64,000 nucleotides of DNA from Triticum aestivum (lineage: Eukaryota > Streptophyta > Magnoliopsida > Poales > Poaceae): assembly GCF_018294505.1 (NCBI RefSeq), contig NC_057795.1, positions 522,603,184 to 522,667,183 of the forward strand, written 5' to 3'. Positions 54,630 to 64,000 of the stretch are shown here, piece after piece. The position numbers and the translations under genes were made by a program. The notes under the pieces were generated by a model. The model searched no databases and had not been told where the DNA came from. It was given only the letters and a program-made list of their open reading frames with translations. Every line of letters begins with the position of its first letter. Within the stretch, counting starts at the first letter, position 1.

Positions 54630-57491
54630 ATGTCCGGCTCCGACCTTCAAGGCCGGTGGATGCCTTCCTCCATTACGGAAGAAGATGTACGAAAGCTAAG
54701 AGATGCCAGGTATCTAACCGGCGAAATCTCGCATAGACTGCCTGCTCAAGGGCAAGCTGTTCCCACTCCCCAGCCCGGTGAAAGCGTGGTGTTCGCATCT
54801 CACTTCCTTCGGGGGCTAGGCTTCCCGATCGATCCCTTTGTGAGGGGGCTTATGTTTTACTACAGGCTGGAGTTCCACGACCTAGCTCCGGAGTCCATCC
54901 TCCAGATCTCATCATTCATTGTCATGTGCGAGGCCTTCCTCCATATCACCCCTCACTTCGGATTGTGGCTAAAAACTTTCAAAGTGGAACCGAAAATGAT
55001 CGAGGGGCAGCACGCTGAGTGCGGAGGGGCTATAATAAGCAAGATGGACGACGCTCCATGGCCCGAAGGCTCTTCTCAAGAGGAGCTCGGCTTATGGCAA
55101 TGGGACTGGTTTTACATCACAGCCCCTAGGGGTACCACGTGGGTGGCACCACCTACTTTTCGGGTCCCCCACCACGGCTGGCGTCATGGGTTAATGAAGG
55201 ACTTATTTGGGGCCGCCCAAAGACGTGCCCTTGCTGCAGGGCCGTATTCGAGATCTTCTAGAAAGAGATATCAATTTGACCATAGTGGCGCAAGTCATGG
55301 TGATTCGCCGCACACTGCCCTGCAAACGTCGACCTCTCCGCCTGTGGGAGTTCAATCCGGAGGGACCACGAGTCCTACAACATTTCACGGGAATGACACC
55401 CATGGGGATGTACAAATTGTTCTTCGGATCACAAGCAAGGTGTCCGGATTTGTCCGAGGACGCAGGTCTGAGCTGCAATTGCCCGGATGCTAAAGTAAGT
55501 AGCCCCGTATTTGGATACACCATCCATATTTTTATCAAATCTACCCTTTAGCAGAGTTGTCCTTTGAACAGGAGTGGATGGCGAAGGCAAAGCTTATCAG
55601 GTGTCCAGCCCCCCCGCCCGAGACCGTGCCGAATCCCATGTTGACCAGGATGCTGGAGGTCGCGCCGTTGGCGGAAGGCGAAGGGGGGAGACAAGGAGCT
55701 ACCGCCTGCGTGAAGGAGGCCGTAAGGAAGGGAAGAATCGAAAATTCCCCCGACCAGGGAAAGAAAAGGACTGCCTCTGAAGACTCGGAGGTGATAACCT
55801 CAAAACGGGGAAAGAAATCTTCGTCAGAGGGTTCGGCACCGGAGAACGCCCCGGCCGAATCGCCCCCTAAAGGGGACCTGCTCTCCCCCGAGACATAAGT
55901 GAAGGGAGGGGTTCCATAATGAATCACATTCATGTTTTATTCCTGAGGAAAATAACCGAAACATTATCTTGCAGTTCGGATCTCAACCCTTCTCGGCAGA
56001 GCTCGTCTTTAGGGGATCTTCGTCCAGAGATGATAGAGAGCGAAACGCCTCCCCTTGTTGCACCGTCTCACGAGGCTGGCGACCCCGAGGTATCGTCCGG
56101 GAGGGTTTTTTCAAGTCCGGACCCGTCGTCAGGCTAGTCCGGCACCCTCTTGCGCCCCGGCGGAGGGGCTGAAGGGTCTGCTTGGTAGGGCGTCCATCTC
56201 GAAAGAACACCGTATGTTGATGGATACGGTGATTGGAAGGATTTCATCCGCGGAAAGCGGATTGTACGAGGCTGCCAGGAGTTTACTAACAGGTTTTGAG
56301 GTACGTAAAAAGGTGTACCTTTTGGTAGAGCCGCATATTAAATGTATGAATAGTAGCCCCTGAGACTCTGTGTGTTGTCATGAGTGAAGGCTCACAGAGG
56401 ATCATAACCCCAGGTATAATATGTCGCCTATTCCATGAAGGTGGCGAGGCGTTCGGTGGCTAGCCGTACTGATGAATCTACCGAACTAAAGTGGCAATTT
56501 GACGTAGCAGATGCCGACATCGCGCTTGTAAATAAGTGGCTAGACGAGGCTCAAGGTATGTTCAAAAGACACCCAGTAATAGGAGCTCGATGCTCGGGCC
56601 TTACATATATATACTTTATGTAGATGGTGCTGCTGCCGTGGAGAACCTTCGGGCGGAACTTGCCCGAGTCAAGGAGCAAGCAAGGAAAAGTGATGCGGCT
56701 GCCGTTAAGGCGGCTGAAGAGCTAAAAGCCGAACAGGCTGCTCACTGCCAGAGCAAGAAGGAAATAGCCGAGATGGCCATAAAATTGAAGGATGCTACCG
56801 ACCGCTGTAAATTTCTTGAACAAGAAGATAGGGCGGCTCAGAAGGACCTTGAAAAGATCACTGCCGAAGCCAAGGATACTCGCTCTACCATGAGAGCGAT
56901 GAAGGAGGAGCTGCGTCAGGCCGGAGATATCACGGCTGGAAAGCCTTATATGCTGCGGATGAAGTTCGGAGACCCCAAGTATGTTCCATCAGACCGGTAT
57001 TGGAGTGCGGAAAACGCTTATCTGGATTTGGCAGCAAGTGCGGCGGACGCGACCGAACACTTCCGCAGCCGAGGTGACCATGGACTGGAAGAGCTTTTTT
57101 GGTTGCAGTACCACAATCCAGAACGCCTACTATCAGTATCCAACCGTTTAGCCGCCTGGGTGGAGCTGAATAGGTTATCCGGACTCGCCATGAGGTACGT
57201 TGCGAGTCGTCTGTGGCTGGAGAAGCCGGAGCCAAAGAGTTATTTTGGCTTGGTGCAGCAGTTCCTTGGTTCGGTGCCGCATGCTGATGCAATGAAGAGG
57301 TCGGCGTGCATAGAGGGCGCACAGATGGCTCTTCCCGTGTCAAAACATACTGGGCAGATATGAAGGCCAGTATTTATGCGTCCCAGGATTCGGACGAAAG
57401 CCGAGTACCTGCCAAGCACTATTTTGAGGAAGTTCTTCCTGGCACTCGTATAATAGAGTCGCAGTGCTCGAAGAATGTTGTGTTCGAATAG
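54630..57491 (+). pseudogene. Element D antisense gene (PF04195-like, multi-exon)
   Basis: From ATG 54630 the product starts MSGSDLQGRWMPSSITEEDV. The domain follows: GESVVFASHFLRGLGFPIDP, FYYRLEFHDLAPESILQISS and EAFLHITPHFGLWLKTFKVE. A frameshift near 55160-55210 leads to LLERDINLTIVAQVMVIRRT and MTPMGMYKLFFGSQARCPDL. An intron is suggested by GTAAGT at 55495 with AG at 55571; other donors are GTACGT at 56301 and GTATG at 56556 (AG at 56623). A Lys/Arg/Glu-rich exon is followed by a strong coiled-coil-like exon (VENLRAELARVKEQARKSDA) and a C-terminal globular part (YWSAENAYLDLAASAADATE ... FGLVQQFLGSVPHADAMKRS). A final shift gives an end at 57491. Function unknown. Confidence 0.68.
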
Positions 57492-58667
57492 CTTATACTA
57501 TTTGTAAAACAAATTTTGTTTTTCTGAAAAAAGCTTTTTATACTTGTGCTTGCAAGAATCATGATGCCTCCTGTGCGGCCATTTAATGTATATATTTGTA
57601 TATAACCTGAAAGATGGCAGTCATTGGCTTCAGGCCCCACGCATAGAATGCGGGGGTGTTTGCAAAAAGGCACCTTTTCACACTTAATCCAACGTCTTGG
57701 TCCTACAAAGAAGGTGGTGGTGCGGCGAACTAGGCAACCGGACTATAATGTTTTATCACTTTCACTTAGCCATAGGAGTTCGACAGTGGGGCTACTGAAT
57801 AGCCCCTAGGGGCACCGCGCTCGCCCGAATTCGGGGCGCGAGTGTGCCTGACCGGAAGCAGCCCTTCGTTAATGCGGGGGAATCCTAAAGATTCCGAAAG
57901 TCATCGAGTGGTTGACTAGTCTCTCGCTATATCATGACAGTCAGTTTTCGGCTTTCTCTACTAAGGTGCTCACCTGGCCGAACTGGGGCACAATCGCAGT
58001 AGTTCTCCTGGTGCCGCGTTAGCCGATATAATGGAACGTAAGGCAGCAAAACACAGGAGCCGGGCAAACCCAACATTTGACCAAAGACATGATTCGGAGC
58101 TGATGCATATAGGGCCAAACTCGCGACGCCGAACACTCCCTAAGGTATTCGGTCTTTATGAAGACGGGCCGAAATAGAGCCCTTGGTGAAAAAGCCCCTA
58201 ATGTCTAGGTTCGTGCAAAAAATTTGGCGTGGCCACATGCCAAGACGCTAGCCTCCTCCTCGGCTATAGAGAAAACAGGGGGATGTTATCAACAAGACAC
58301 AGTAAAAAAGGTTTACGCAGGGTCTTAATCTGAAAAGAATCCTTAAAACGGGTCCCTGCTGCACGTCTGCGCCTGTGTCTCCGTTGTGCCGTATCCTGGA
58401 CGGGCGTAGCACGATGTTCGTCTGCGAAAGAGAGGAACTTAGTAAAAAGATAAGTGTGCGAGAAATCTATATCGAAATAAATAAAATATAGTTGGAGCAA
58501 GAGTTGAGCCGTATTGTCTCCGGGCGTGAGCACACGGAGCCCCTTGCACGGGGGTATGCGGCTATTAAGTATGTTTACGCCGGACTCATCGAGCCATGTC
58601 CGGGATAGTAGGGCTGGATTTGTGGGCGGCTGTCTAGGCAGCCGCACCCTTACCCGTACTTTGGGGG
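57492..58667. other. Element D spacer where pol should be
   Basis: These 1.2 kb lie between the antisense gene and protease and hold no RT, RNase H or integrase similarity in any frame I could read. Part of it (about 58040-58210) matches the spacer of element A near 20760-20930. It therefore appears to be ordinary sequence downstream of the antisense gene, joined directly to protease by a pol deletion. Confidence 0.65.
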
Positions 58668-59060
58668 TCAATTTATGTTCCCCTGTAATGAAATGATGCC
58701 CTTTGGGCTGGGCATTTTGAGTGTAAGGGATGCGTAATGCGGTATTGCGTTAAAGCGGGCGAAAGCTTCACGTCCCAGTAGCGCTTGATAGCGACTTACG
58801 AATGGGGCGATGTGGAATGTTAGCTTTTCGCTTCGGAAGTTGTCGGGTGATCCGAACGTGACTTCTAACGTAAGGGAACCCATACTTGGGGTATCCGGGC
58901 CTGGCGTTACTCCTTGAAAGGAAGTGTTGCCGAGGTGGATTATAACTGGGTTTACCCCGAGTTTGCAGACTGTCTCCTGATATAACAGGTTCAAGTCGCT
59001 GCCGCCGTCCATAAGGGCATTTGTAAATTGGAGTCCGTTAATAATTGGATTCACGACCAA
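58668..59060 (-). CDS. Element D aspartic protease
   Basis: An open stretch encodes FTNALMDGGSDLNLLYQETV with the active-site Asp (D-G-G-S). Then come GNTSFQGVTPGPDTPSMGSL, TLEVTFGSPDNFRSEKLTFH, YQALLGREAFARFNAIPHYA and LKMPSPKGIISLQGN, and a stop. It is in the same frame as gag, from which it is separated by a TAG at 59067-59069. The domain is essentially complete, but nothing of pol follows. In element C the matching codon is a sense codon, so the TAG is probably a point mutation. Confidence 0.8.
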   Translation of the reverse strand: MVVNPIINGLQFTNALMDGGSDLNLLYQETVCKLGVNPVIIHLGNTSFQGVTPGPDTPSMGSLTLEVTFGSPDNFRSEKLTFHIAPFVSRYQALLGREAFARFNAIPHYASLTLKMPSPKGIISLQGNIN

Positions 59061-59066
59061 GGCAGT

Positions 59067-61646
59067 CTAGCCTGCGTTCTGGTCTCCTGTGGAGTAATCC
59101 TGACGATCCGAGGTGATTGGTTGTAACAACCAGTGGGGTTGCTCCTCCGAGGCTGGCTGTACGACGCGTGTCTTCGTAGGTGCCGTTCTGCTCTTCCCTT
59201 TTGTCACATGAAGTAGATTTACTGTCTTGACTTCTTGTGGGAACTTCTTTTGTTCTCCGGTGTTCTGCTTGTGGGGTGCATCGTCATCTTCGCTTGGTGT
59301 GTCGAGCCCCTTGTGTTCGGCGTTGAGTTTGCCGGACTGCTTAAAGACCCAACAATCTCTGTGGGTATGGTTTGCAGGTCTCCCAGGAGTGTTGTGGATT
59401 TGACATATTTTGTCCAAAATTTTGTTAAGCTTGGATAGCTCGTCCCTATCGTCTTTGGGGGGCGGCTTTTTCTGATTTTGCCGAGAGCTTTTGAATCCGG
59501 CGTTTACTGCCGTGCTCATCGGGCTATTGTCCTTTATCCGGCGCGGTTCTTTGTTACGGCGCGGCTTCCCGTTCCCATCTCTGGGTTCGGACGTATTCGG
59601 GTCGCTGGTGCTGCTTCTTGCCAACCAGCTATCCTCTCCTGCATAAAAGCGGGTCATGAGGCTTGTTAACGCGGCCATTGTTCGCGGCTTTTCTTGGCCG
59701 AGGTGTCTGACGAGCCATTCGTCTCGGACGCTATGTTTGAAAGCTGCTAGGGCCTCTGCATCCGGACAGCCGACTATCTGATTATTTTTGATAAGGAATC
59801 TGTTCCAGAGCTTCTGGGCTGACTCTCCGGGCTGCTGAGTTATATGACTCAGATCATCTGCATCCGGGGGTCGGACAAAGGTCCCTTGAAAATTTGCCCG
59901 GAAAGCATCCTCAAGCACTTCCCAACTTCCCATGGTGTTTTCAGGAAGGCTTTTAAGCCAATGTCGGGCTGGCCCTTTGAGCTTAAGGGGTAAGTATTTT
60001 ATGGCGTGGAGGTCGTCTCCTCTGGCCATGTGTATGTGGAGGATGTAGTCCTCGATCCAGACTCCAGGGTCTATTGTTCCGTCGTATGCTTCTACGTTCA
60101 CGCGCTTGAATCTGGCTGGGAATTCATGGTCTAGCACCTCATCGGTAAAACATAGGGGGTGTGCGGCGCCCCTGTATTTAGGCGTGCCGCGATGTTCGGG
60201 TATTTTTTGCATTGCATCACTCACTGGAGCTTGCTCTCTTGGCCTATAGATGGATCTGGTTGGGCTATTTTTCTGATGCGGATTCTTGGACGGATCGCGC
60301 GCCATATTGAGTGCGGCGTCCTTTGATGCGTGAGATTGATCGTAGGGTCGTCTATTCGACCTTGTCGCTTCCTTATTTTTTGACTGTGGGGGCTTTATGG
60401 CCTCTTCATCAAATTCCGGTAGTAGTTTCCGCTTCGGATAGCTCTTTGTGTGGCGACTGCTGCCGTACTTGTGTGCGGTATTGAGTACTTTGCCCCATCT
60501 GATTCTGAGTGCATCTTCCGCTGTCTTGAGCCTCCGCTTCTGCTTTCTCAAGCTACGTGCAGTGGCAACGAGCCTTTGGTGGAGGTTCTGATGTTCGAGA
60601 AATTTGTCTGGCGTGAGGTCGTCCGGGCTATTATCCTTCCCGGGGATTGGTTGTTCGGATTGTTCGCCCTGTTTAGATAGATGCTCAACGGCATGTTTGT
60701 CTTCCGTTGATTCACCCTGCTCTATGGCTGGGTCTTTATCGAGGTGGGGCTTGGCCTTGCGCTTACGCCACCGCTTTGATTGTTTTTCGGGAAAGCGATC
60801 CCTGGCCGCATCCTTTTGATCCTCATTGTCGTTTCTGTTGTGTGTGTCCACCATGCATACATTGTATGATGAGGTGCCTTTCCGGCGCCCTATAGGTGCT
60901 GGTTCCTGATCGTCTCCTTTATCGGCGTCCATACCGTTGATATCTTCGGAGTCGAAATCGAGCATGTCGGTTAGATCGTCGACAGTGGCTATCAAGTGGG
61001 TAGTGGGTGGGGTTCGAACTTCGTCGTCCGCATCCCAACCACCCCGACCGTAGTCCGGCCGGGGTTCTTTCGAGAAAGAGAGATACTTTAGTGAATTTAG
61101 GATATCACCAAAGGGCGAGTGCTGAAAGACGTCTGCGGCGGTGAACTCCATGATCGGAGCCCAATCGGGTTCGATCGGAAGGGGTGCGGAATATTCAGAG
61201 TCTGGAACGGAGTCCGACACCTTGGAGTCATGGGCCTTGCAAAGTACTAGGCTGGTATTCGGCTCTATCTCCGCAGAGATTGCGGCTCTTGGGGTGGCGT
61301 CCAACCATCCGTCCCTGGCTAGCGCAGTCGGCTCCGAGCTAATGGTCGGAGCGGACACCTGAGCGGCACTCTAGGCGCCGTCCGGCGGCAGAGCTAGATC
61401 ATGCCCATCGAGACAGTGCGGCGCGCCCGGTCGTGGCTCGAATCCGTCGAAGATCAAGTCCCCACGGATGTCGGCCGTGTAGTTTAAGCTTCCAAACCTG
61501 ACCTGATGCCCAGGGACGTAGCTTTGGATCTGCTCCAGATGGCCAAACGAGTTGGCCCGCAGTGCGAAGCCGCCGAATATGAAGATCTATCCGTGGAGAA
61601 AAGTCTCATCCCGGACCGCATCGCGATTGACGAGCGAAGAAGCCAT
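59067..61646 (-). pseudogene. gag: Element D gag, mostly intact
   Basis: ATG 61646 opens MASSLVNRDAVRDETFLHG, a stop (61587-61589), IFIFGGFALRANSFGHLEQI and GHQVRFGSLNYTADIRGDLI, and a TAG at 61371-61373. From there 763 codons are open. They include WAPIMEFTAADVFQHSPFGD, a long charged region, the capsid-like domain (EAYDGTIDPGVWIEDYILHI, KYLPLKLKGPARHWLKSLPE, AFRANFQGTFVRPPDADDLS, QQPGESAQKLWNRFLIKNNQ) and a zinc-binding motif, CQIHNTPGRPANHTHRDC. It ends at TAG 59067. This is the longest undisturbed frame in the window. Gag would form the particle. Confidence 0.87.
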
Positions 61647-61677
61647 CGGGCCTAAAGGCGACGACACAGAGGAACTC

Positions 61678-61693
61678 ACAATGAAAGCACCAA
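61678..61693 (-). promoter_or_regulatory. Element D primer binding site
   Basis: On the minus strand TTGGTGCTTTCATTG follows the LTR end directly, as in element C. The tRNA is not assigned. Confidence 0.55.
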
Positions 61694-62165
61694 TGTTGGT
61701 GTCAAAACCGGCGGATCTCGGGTAGGGGGTCCCGAACTGTGCGTCTAGGCGGATGGTAACAGGAGACAAGGGACACGATGTTTTTACCCAGGTTCGGGCC
61801 CTCTCGATGGAGGTAAAACCCTACTCCTTCTTTATTAATATTGATGATATGGGTAGTACAAGAGTAGATCTACCACGAGATCGGAGTGGCTAAACCCTAG
61901 AAGCTAGCCTATGGTATGATTGTTGTTCGTCCTATGGACTAAAACTCTCTGGTTTATATAGACACCGGAGAGGGCTAGGGTTACACAGAGTCGGTTACAA
62001 TGGGAGTAGATCTTCATATCGTATCGCCAAGCTTGCCTTCCACGCCAAGGAAAGTCCCATCCGGACACGGGACGGAGTCTTCAATCTTGTATCTTCATAG
62101 TCCGGGAGTCCGGCCAAAGGTCTTAGTCCGGCCATCCGGACACCCCCTAATCCAGGACTCCCTCA
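61694..62165 (-). repeat. Element D 5' LTR
   Basis: This complete 472-bp LTR has a minus-strand TATATAAA at 61953-61960. It is followed by the duplicated CCACA (62166-62170), where element C resumes. Confidence 0.88.
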
Positions 62166-63204
62166 CCACACAAAGAGCTACCCAACTCGCAAACTGCTAC
62201 CCAAATTCGACAATGAAGCCGGAACACATGTTCGGCCCAAAAACAATACGGCTACTCAGCCGGACCAACCACCTCATGGCCGCGATAGAGCAGCCACTGA
62301 TACCGCACATGATTTACGAGAGCTCCTGGACAAAAAGGCCAGTGCAGCCAGGTCCATCTATGGGTCCAGAGGACAGGCTCCGACGCGGGATTATGGTCAC
62401 CACAGCGATCATGCCAATCGAATACCAGTATGGAATCAAGACCGGGAGCAACAACAGCCGGTAGTAGGCCGCGACACAGCCAGATACAGAGGGGCTGCAC
62501 GCCCCCTGTGCTTCACGGATGAGGTGATGGATCATGAATTTCCACAGGGATTCAAACTCGTGAATATAGAGTCATATGACGGAACGACGGACCCCGGGGT
62601 CTGGATTGAAGATTTTATCCTTCACATACACATGGCTCGTGGGGACGATCTCCATGCCATCAAATACCTCCCCCTCAACTTAAAAGGACCAGCTCGTCAT
62701 TAGCTAAAAAGTCTCCCCGAAAACTCAATTGGAAGTTGGGAGGAACTTGAGGATGCTTTCAGGGCCAACTTTCAAGGGACCTATGTCCGGCCTCCAGAAG
62801 CAGATGATTTAAGTCACATAATACAGCAGCCTGGAGAGTCAGCCCGCAAACTTTGGAACAGATTCCTCACTAAGAAGAATCAAATTGTCGACTGTCCGGA
62901 CACTGAAGCCTTAGTAGCCTTCAAACACAGTATCCGAGACGAGTGGCTTGCCAGACACCTCGGCCAAGAAAAGCCAAGAACGATGGCAGCCTTAACAAGC
63001 CTCATGACCCGATTTTGTGTGGGCGAGGACAGCTGGTTGGCCCGTAAAGGCACCAGCGACCCTAGCACATCCGAAATCCGAGATGGCAACGGGAAGCCAT
63101 GGCACACCAAGAACAAACTTCGGAATAACGACAGTCCGGACAACATAGTGGTCAACGCCGGATTCAGGGGCTCTCGACCCAGTCAAGGAAAAAAAGCCAT
63201 TTAA
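62166..63204 (+). pseudogene. gag: Element C gag, capsid-like part
   Basis: Gag of C continues after D: KSYPTRKLLPKFDNE, then RYRGAARPLCFTDEVMDHEF, ESYDGTTDPGVWIEDFILHI and KYLPLNLKGPARH. A TAG at 62701-62703 stands where D has Trp. Then come AFRANFQGTYVRPPEADDLS, IIQQPGESARKLWNRFLTKK and MAALTSLMTRFCVGEDSWLA. A frameshift near 63190-63230 moves the remainder to the next frame. It is highly similar to D's gag throughout. Confidence 0.84.
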
Positions 63205-63234
63205 CGATAGTAAAGAGGAACCATCCAGCCTGAA

Positions 63235-63985
63235 CAAAGTCCTGGACAGATTGTGCCAAATCCATGGCACTTCTGACAAACCTGCAAATCATACCCACAG
63301 AGAATGTTGGGTCTTCAAGCAGGCCGGCAAGTTAAACGCTGAACACATGGGAAGGGAAACACCAAGCGAAGACGAGGATGAGCCTCGCCAGCCAAACACC
63401 AGGGGCCAGAAACAATTCCCACTGGAAGTCAAAACGGTAAACATGGTGCACTCAACTCACGCAGAGTTTGTAGCCGCCCAATTTAATCCCTGGGCAACTT
63501 GCCCGATCACTTTTGATCACAGGGACTATCCGGCCAGTATCCGACACGGAGGATCGGCTGCCTTGGTGCTCGGCCCAATAATCGATGGATACCATCTCAC
63601 TCGTGACCTAATTGACAGCGGCGGTAGTCTTAATTTGATATACCAAGACACCATCCGCAGGATGGGGATAGACCAATCCAGAATAAATCAAAACAATGCC
63701 ACCTTCAATGGAGTAATTCCAGGCGTCGTGGCCCATTGTTGGGGATCCCTTATGTTAGAAGTAACATTCGGTTCTCCCGACAACTTCAGATGCGAGAACT
63801 TAATCTTCAACATCGCTCCCTTCAGCATCGATTATCATGCATTGCTTGGAAGACCGGCCTTCGCTTGCTTTAACGCAATACCGAACTACGCCTACCTTAT
63901 ACTCAAGATGCCCGGTCCATGCGGCGTCATCACGGTTAGCGGAAACACAGAACCGTATGCGACAGTCCCCGCTGCAGGACTCTAG
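63235..63985 (+). pseudogene. Element C gag end and aspartic protease
   Basis: After the shift the frame holds the zinc motif CQIHGTSDKPANHTHREC, a hydrophilic linker, and then protease: TRDLIDSGGSLNLIYQDTIR (a D-S-G triad), NATFNGVIPGVVAHCWGSLM, LEVTFGSPDNFRCENLIFNI, YHALLGRPAFACFNAIPNYA and LKMPGPCGVITVSGNTEP. The stop is at 63983-63985. Gag and protease are continuous here, without the stop seen in D. The rest of pol, if present, is beyond the window. Confidence 0.82.
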
Positions 63986-64000
63986 GCGGCCTCTCCCACT

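Larger units (their letters stand above)
53620..62165 (-). mobile_element. Element D: Fatima-like gypsy without RT, RNase H or integrase
   Basis: Complete 472-bp LTRs (53620-54091 and 61694-62165) and a perfect duplication, CCACA, define this 8.5-kb insertion in C, in the opposite direction. It has gag and protease in one frame, then 1.2 kb of non-coding DNA, a convergent antisense gene and the 3' LTR. No RT, RNase H or integrase sequence is found. I count about 15 differences between the LTRs, many of them G/A or C/T; this is a by-eye count. D is one of the younger insertions and probably moved using proteins from a relative. Confidence 0.88.
51817..64000 (+). mobile_element. Element C: Fatima-like gypsy, 5' part, split by element D
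   Basis: It has a 5' LTR (51817-52297), a primer site, gag (52344-53619, resuming at 62166), protease, and then the window end. Element D lies inside gag with the perfect duplication CCACA (53615-53619 and 62166-62170). C's own LTR start is mutated (TAAGGGAG instead of TGAGGGAG), and it looks more diverged than D. Its 3' half, including any antisense gene, is outside the window. Confidence 0.85.

Noticed and set aside
59478..60895. Plus-strand frames within D gag
   Set aside because: They are short, Cys/Leu-rich mirrors of the intact minus-strand gag.
1..64000. A host single-copy gene somewhere in the window
   Set aside because: Every sizeable coding signal maps to a transposon part by domain or by position between identified ends.

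Overview
This window is intergenic DNA from a large grass genome. The element types point to the Triticeae (wheat, Aegilops or barley group): Fatima-like and WHAM/Sabrina-like Ty3/gypsy elements, a LARD with 4.5-kb LTRs, and CACTA transposons. I see no host gene, tRNA, rRNA or bacterial feature. Almost every base belongs to a stack of transposons inserted into one another, and target-site duplications let me read the order of insertion.

Layout. The oldest layer (E, 43563-46749, minus strand) is an Athila-lineage gypsy fragment with gag and protease remnants. Its left side is interrupted by a CACTA-like transposon (1-856 and 40245-43562). That transposon is split by gypsy element O (857-40244, plus strand, TSD GTGGC). 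O carries three further insertions: a LARD (4006-15502, minus, in the protease gene), a gutted Fatima-like element A (16690-21512, TSD GGGGG), and a Tat-lineage gypsy element B (25366-39221, minus, TSD CAGGG). On the right, E's LTR is hit by a WHAM-like element F (46750-49686). F is hit by a second CACTA element (49687-51816), which is hit by Fatima-like C (51817 to the window end, plus). C is hit by Fatima-like D (53620-62165, minus, TSD CCACA). The right-hand stack is therefore five layers deep.

How the genes fit together. B is the only element that still has all its pol domains (protease, RT, two RNase H regions, integrase), and they are broken by stops and a frameshift. D keeps gag and protease but has no RT, RNase H or integrase. 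O keeps gag, protease and a stub of RT. The LARD has no coding capacity. A has lost gag and pol entirely.

The most interesting shared feature is a second, multi-exon gene that O, A, B and D all carry on the strand opposite to gag-pol, between pol (or its former place) and the 3' LTR. Its product starts with a domain resembling the plant 'putative gypsy type transposon' family (Pfam PF04195) and ends in charged coiled coil. In A, B and D it has its own TATA-like box and GT...AG introns. In A it is the only gene left. The LARD interior also holds an unexplained, loosely periodic repeat.
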